A DNA stretch of 16,185 nucleotides from CAZTLE01 sp964614415 (GTDB taxonomy: Bacteria; Bacteroidota; Bacteroidia; Flavobacteriales; Flavobacteriaceae). Position numbers and translations under genes: made by a program. Below, one piece after another: positions 16,072-16,185 of this stretch (position 1 is the first letter of the stretch; every line of letters begins with the position of its first letter). The stretch lies in NCBI GenBank assembly GCA_964614415.1, contig CAZTLE010000089.1, positions 1-16,185 on the forward strand, in the 5' to 3' direction. The notes under the pieces are model-generated. The model was not told the origin of the DNA and searched no databases. It saw nothing but the letters and a program-made list of their open reading frames with translations.

Positions 16072-16185
16072 ACCAGCAGTTTTTTAATTTCCCGCTCAAA
16101 GGCATCGATCGTATACTCCCGGCACCCTTGCATACCTGCTTCGGCCATCCGCTGCATCGCTTCCGGATCATTCACTAGTTCGTTC
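16068..16185 (-). CDS. C-terminal end of an upstream gene, probably glycosyltransferase
   Basis: Only the last 38 codons are in the window; the gene continues beyond the right edge. The visible end has NDPEAMQRMAEAG, then CREYTIDAFEREIKKLL. This is the usual closing helix pair of GT4 enzymes (roughly "a few residues of D-P-x-x-R/M, then a helix, then the last helix crossing back"). Its TGA overlaps the next ATG (ATGA). The glycosyltransferase call rests on this tail and the neighbourhood. Confidence 0.6.
   Translation of the reverse strand, partial: NELVNDPEAMQRMAEAGMQGCREYTIDAFEREIKKLLV

Noticed and set aside
15917..16171. 84-codon minus-strand frame at the right edge
   Set aside because: It overlaps two better frames (the GT4 start and the upstream C-terminus, joined by ATGA) and has an Arg/Gly-rich shadow composition.

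Overview
The window looks like chromosomal DNA from a member of the Bacteroidota, most likely a marine Flavobacteriaceae-type organism. The reasons are the pair of Bacteroidota-style RHS/YD-repeat proteins, the lack of clear Shine-Dalgarno sequences, a candidate -33/-7 promoter of TTTG/TAnnTTTG form, and dispersed palindromic repeats typical of the phylum. Every gene I can support lies on the minus strand, so transcription runs from high to low coordinates. I could run no searches; family names rest on recognised motifs.

Region A (about 11,226-16,185) is part of an exopolysaccharide or capsule operon. In transcription order it holds the C-terminal end of one probable glycosyltransferase, a GT4 glycosyltransferase, an O-antigen ligase/polymerase-like membrane protein, a second GT4 enzyme and a polyprenyl-phosphate sugar-1-phosphate transferase. 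The first three junctions overlap (4, 4 and 47 bp), and a 61-bp gap precedes the transferase. Together these would load a sugar phosphate on a lipid carrier, extend it and polymerise or ligate it.

Region B (2,404-10,918) is a two-gene RHS locus. The first gene encodes a secreted 1,406-residue protein with a TcB-like N-terminus and YD repeats. Twelve bases after it comes a secreted DUF6443-type RHS protein with the RHS-associated core and a variable glycine-rich C-terminus. A 70-bp insertion, part inverted copy and part direct copy of local sequence, shifts the frame of this second gene at about 2,840, so its C-terminal domain is cut off. Deletion between the 43-bp direct repeats would restore the frame exactly. 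The leader upstream carries a candidate promoter, a C9 tract and a terminator-like hairpin.

Region C (1-2,370) is more A/T-rich and modular. Two small genes directly follow the RHS gene: a secreted protein and a protein with a membrane segment at each end. Both are candidate immunity or accessory proteins. Then the same layout occurs twice: a near-identical strong terminator, a palindromic REP-like repeat, a short fragment resembling the end of a toxin, and at once a candidate immunity gene (one DUF6966-like, one a partial membrane protein). I read this as an array of displaced toxin-tip/immunity cassettes behind a polymorphic RHS toxin, with terminator plus REP as the recurring boundary. The frame-disrupting duplication and this repeated boundary are the most interesting signals here.
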